From an uncultured Prevotellaceae bacterium (GTDB lineage: Bacteria; Bacteroidota; Bacteroidia; Bacteroidales; Bacteroidaceae), in contig CALEPV010000094.1 in NCBI GenBank assembly GCA_937910905.1, forward strand, positions 1 through 7,890: a stretch of DNA of 7,890 nt. The letters run 5' to 3'. Below, one piece after another: positions 7,133 through 7,890 of the stretch (position 1 is the stretch's first letter; every line of letters begins with the position of its first letter). A model generated the notes under the pieces. It had not been told where the DNA came from. It saw nothing but the letters and a program-made list of their open reading frames with translations, and ran no database searches. Both the position numbers and the translations under genes were made by a program.

Positions 7133-7890
7133 ACTCTGCTATATCACTAGGAACTACCGAAACGTCGATGGTGCTGGCAACAAGGCCAAAACCGACAATG
7201 AAGACACCCTGCAACTAATGGGTGCCACCAACTTGGGACTGTCTCGGACGTTCTACCCTAATAAGGTCGTCACCTTCTTTCTCGATCTTGCTGGTGTCAT
7301 CAAGTACACCTTCGCCATACGCAAGGGCGATGTAGTGCTCCTACAGTATCCTGTCAAGAAGTACTTCTCCTTCCTTTGCAATGTGGCCCGTCTACGAGGT
7401 GCCAAGACCATCGCACTGATTCACGACCTGGGATCCTTCCGGCGGAAGAAGTTGACAGTAGAAAAGGAAATCTGTCGGCTGATGCATGCCGACTATGTCA
7501 TTGCCTCCAACGATACGATGAGGCAATGGCTGAAAGAGCATGGCTACAAGCATCCGCTCGGGGCGCTGGGACTCTTCGACTACCGTTCAGAGGCAATGCC
7601 GACGGCTCACCTGCAGAAGCCCGATGCGCCTCTCCGCCTGGTGTATGCCGGTGCTCTGGCTATGCGGAAGAACGCCTTCCTGCTGAAGTTGGCAGAACAG
7701 GAGATGTCCTTTGAACTGCATATCTATGGCAAGCGCGACGGACTGCCCGAGATGCAGGACAATGCCCGTATGATATTCCATCCCTTCACACCCGCGGATA
7801 CTTTCATTCAAGAGGTGGATGCCGACTTCGGCTTGGTCTGGGACGGCGACTCTCTCGACAGTTGCACAGGCAACTTCGGTGAATACCTGC
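7125..7890 (+). CDS. galactofuranosyltransferase-like glycosyltransferase (WbbI/Gtf3 type), 3' end missing
   Basis: The reading frame opens at ATG 7125 and stays open to the window edge, giving 255 residues with no stop; the C-terminus lies outside. The N-terminus (YITRNYRN, then GAGNKAKTDNE) and the late block FGLVWDGDSLDSCTGNFGEY (about 235-254) match the WbbI/Gtf3 family of GT-B enzymes, which includes the E. coli beta-1,6-galactofuranosyltransferase WbbI and streptococcal Gtf3 glucosyltransferases. An ALIHDLGS segment (H100, D101) forms part of the N-terminal domain, and no membrane segment is evident. Because the family uses different donors, galactofuranose transfer is inferred mainly from glf lying just upstream in the same transcript. 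The start sits in ATGCATAG, overlapping the acyltransferase stop by 8 bases, which suggests translational coupling; the conserved block begins within the first residues, supporting this ATG. About 2 of 10 isoleucines use ATA. Confidence 0.85.
   Translation, partial: MHRLCYITRNYRNVDGAGNKAKTDNEDTLQLMGATNLGLSRTFYPNKVVTFFLDLAGVIKYTFAIRKGDVVLLQYPVKKYFSFLCNVARLRGAKTIALIHDLGSFRRKKLTVEKEICRLMHADYVIASNDTMRQWLKEHGYKHPLGALGLFDYRSEAMPTAHLQKPDAPLRLVYAGALAMRKNAFLLKLAEQEMSFELHIYGKRDGLPEMQDNARMIFHPFTPADTFIQEVDADFGLVWDGDSLDSCTGNFGEYL

Noticed and set aside
1..7890. mobile elements, CRISPR arrays, tRNA or rRNA genes, riboswitches, intrinsic terminators
   Set aside because: Reading through the window gave no transposase, no long terminal repeats, no regularly spaced repeats and no cloverleaf or GC-rich hairpin with a U-run; the genes leave no space longer than about 140 bases.

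Overview
The window is most likely chromosomal DNA from a member of the Bacteroidota, probably a G+C-rich Bacteroidales or Prevotella-like organism. Three things point there. Both recognisable promoters carry the Bacteroidota -7 box (TAnnTTTG). None of the start codons has a convincing Shine-Dalgarno sequence. The protein variants also fit: a GT4 enzyme opening with an IGFDAKR/TGLGNY block, an LTA-synthase-family protein with an SSHEPWDVP segment, and an LpxL-family protein with SDQTP and TPVFTGGE segments. The exact genus cannot be read from the sequence.

Everything lies on the + strand and concerns the cell envelope. Bases 1-139 hold at most the last codons of an upstream gene plus a promoter. 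Then come a GT4 glycosyltransferase (140-1294), a 98-base spacer with a second promoter, an MsbA-like ABC exporter (1393-3228), and an LTA-synthase-like membrane transferase whose start lies 41 bases inside the exporter gene (3188-5032). After a 25-base gap follow UDP-galactopyranose mutase Glf (5058-6191), an LpxL/HtrB-like acyltransferase 5 bases later (6197-7132), and a glycosyltransferase of the WbbI/Gtf3 galactofuranosyltransferase type that overlaps it by 8 bases and runs off the right edge (7125-7890).

A reasonable reading is a glycolipid or surface-glycan assembly cluster. Glf would make UDP-galactofuranose, the last gene would transfer it, the LpxL-like protein would acylate a lipid or glycolipid, the ABC exporter would flip a lipid-linked product, and the LtaS-like enzyme would add a phosphoglycerol-type (or related) group on the periplasmic face. 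Every biochemical link between these genes is inference; only the family assignments and tight packing are seen directly.

The first three genes use the ATA isoleucine codon very often (about 55 of 114 by hand count), the last three rarely (about 6 of 52). The cluster therefore looks like two blocks of different history joined near 5033-5057. No RNA gene, mobile element, CRISPR array or clear intrinsic terminator was seen.
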